A stretch of 64,000 nt of DNA, from NCBI GenBank assembly GCA_964036295.1, contig OZ038462.1:39165680-39229679 (forward strand), written 5' to 3'; not shown here. Source of the stretch: Plumapathes pennacea. Its lineage: Eukaryota; Cnidaria; Anthozoa; Antipatharia; Myriopathidae. Below are more notes on the stretch, generated by a model. It saw only the letters and a list, made by a program, of their open reading frames with translations. It was not told the origin of the DNA and searched no databases. Position 1 is the stretch's first letter.

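Noticed and set aside
24103-62484. Minus-strand frames rich in [21 protein letters not shown]
   Set aside because: An alternative frame of the same EGF exons; the cysteine-containing frame is the one that fits splice phases.
16959-64000. Regularly spaced near-identical blocks of about 85 bp, superficially like a CRISPR array
   Set aside because: Spacing is hundreds of bases and irregular, each block is an EGF exon with donor and acceptor, and the genome is eukaryotic.

Overview
The window is animal genomic DNA, AT-rich and intron-rich, with canonical GT/AG introns and many small palindromic (MITE-like) repeats. The gene content and repeat style suggest an anthozoan cnidarian, probably a stony coral. 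That assignment is inference; the species cannot be read from the sequence.

Almost everything lies on the minus strand in one giant gene running from beyond base 64000 (5' end outside the window) to a stop codon near 1957. I joined 104 coding exons by splice sites and intron phase; together they give about 4,570 residues. Reading 5' to 3': 78 calcium-binding EGF-like domains, one exon each and all phase 1-1 (64000 to 16959); a SEA domain in three exons (15671 to 15065); two more EGF domains (14975 to 14202); a hormone-receptor (HRM) domain in two exons (13571 to 13005); a GAIN domain (12409 to 8473) interrupted by a separate 97-residue four-cysteine WSC-like domain (10170 to 9880); the GPS autoproteolysis motif (8151 to 7776); a complete adhesion-GPCR seven-helix bundle in eight exons (7486 to 3501); and a cytoplasmic tail in three exons (2924 to 1957). 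The product is therefore an adhesion G-protein-coupled receptor with at least 80 EGF domains in its ectodomain.

The EGF exons come in two main sizes (41 and 50 residues). They are strikingly similar in DNA while most introns are unrelated, and there are several recent tandem duplications (742 bp, about 391 bp x3, and a block copied from 33.5 to 36.4 kb). Two decayed EGF exons lie in introns. The larger introns carry mobile-element debris: a pair of inverted element copies at 45.0-47.1 and 56.2-57.3 kb, one of them interrupted by a piggyBac-like insertion; a 541-bp TTAA-flanked element; several hairpin MITEs; a tRNA-like SINE; and a nested reading frame with three 23-residue repeats.

At the left edge, also on the minus strand, is the first coding exon of a PTPDC1-like protein phosphatase gene (76-299). 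Its 5' end is about 1.6 kb from the receptor's stop codon.
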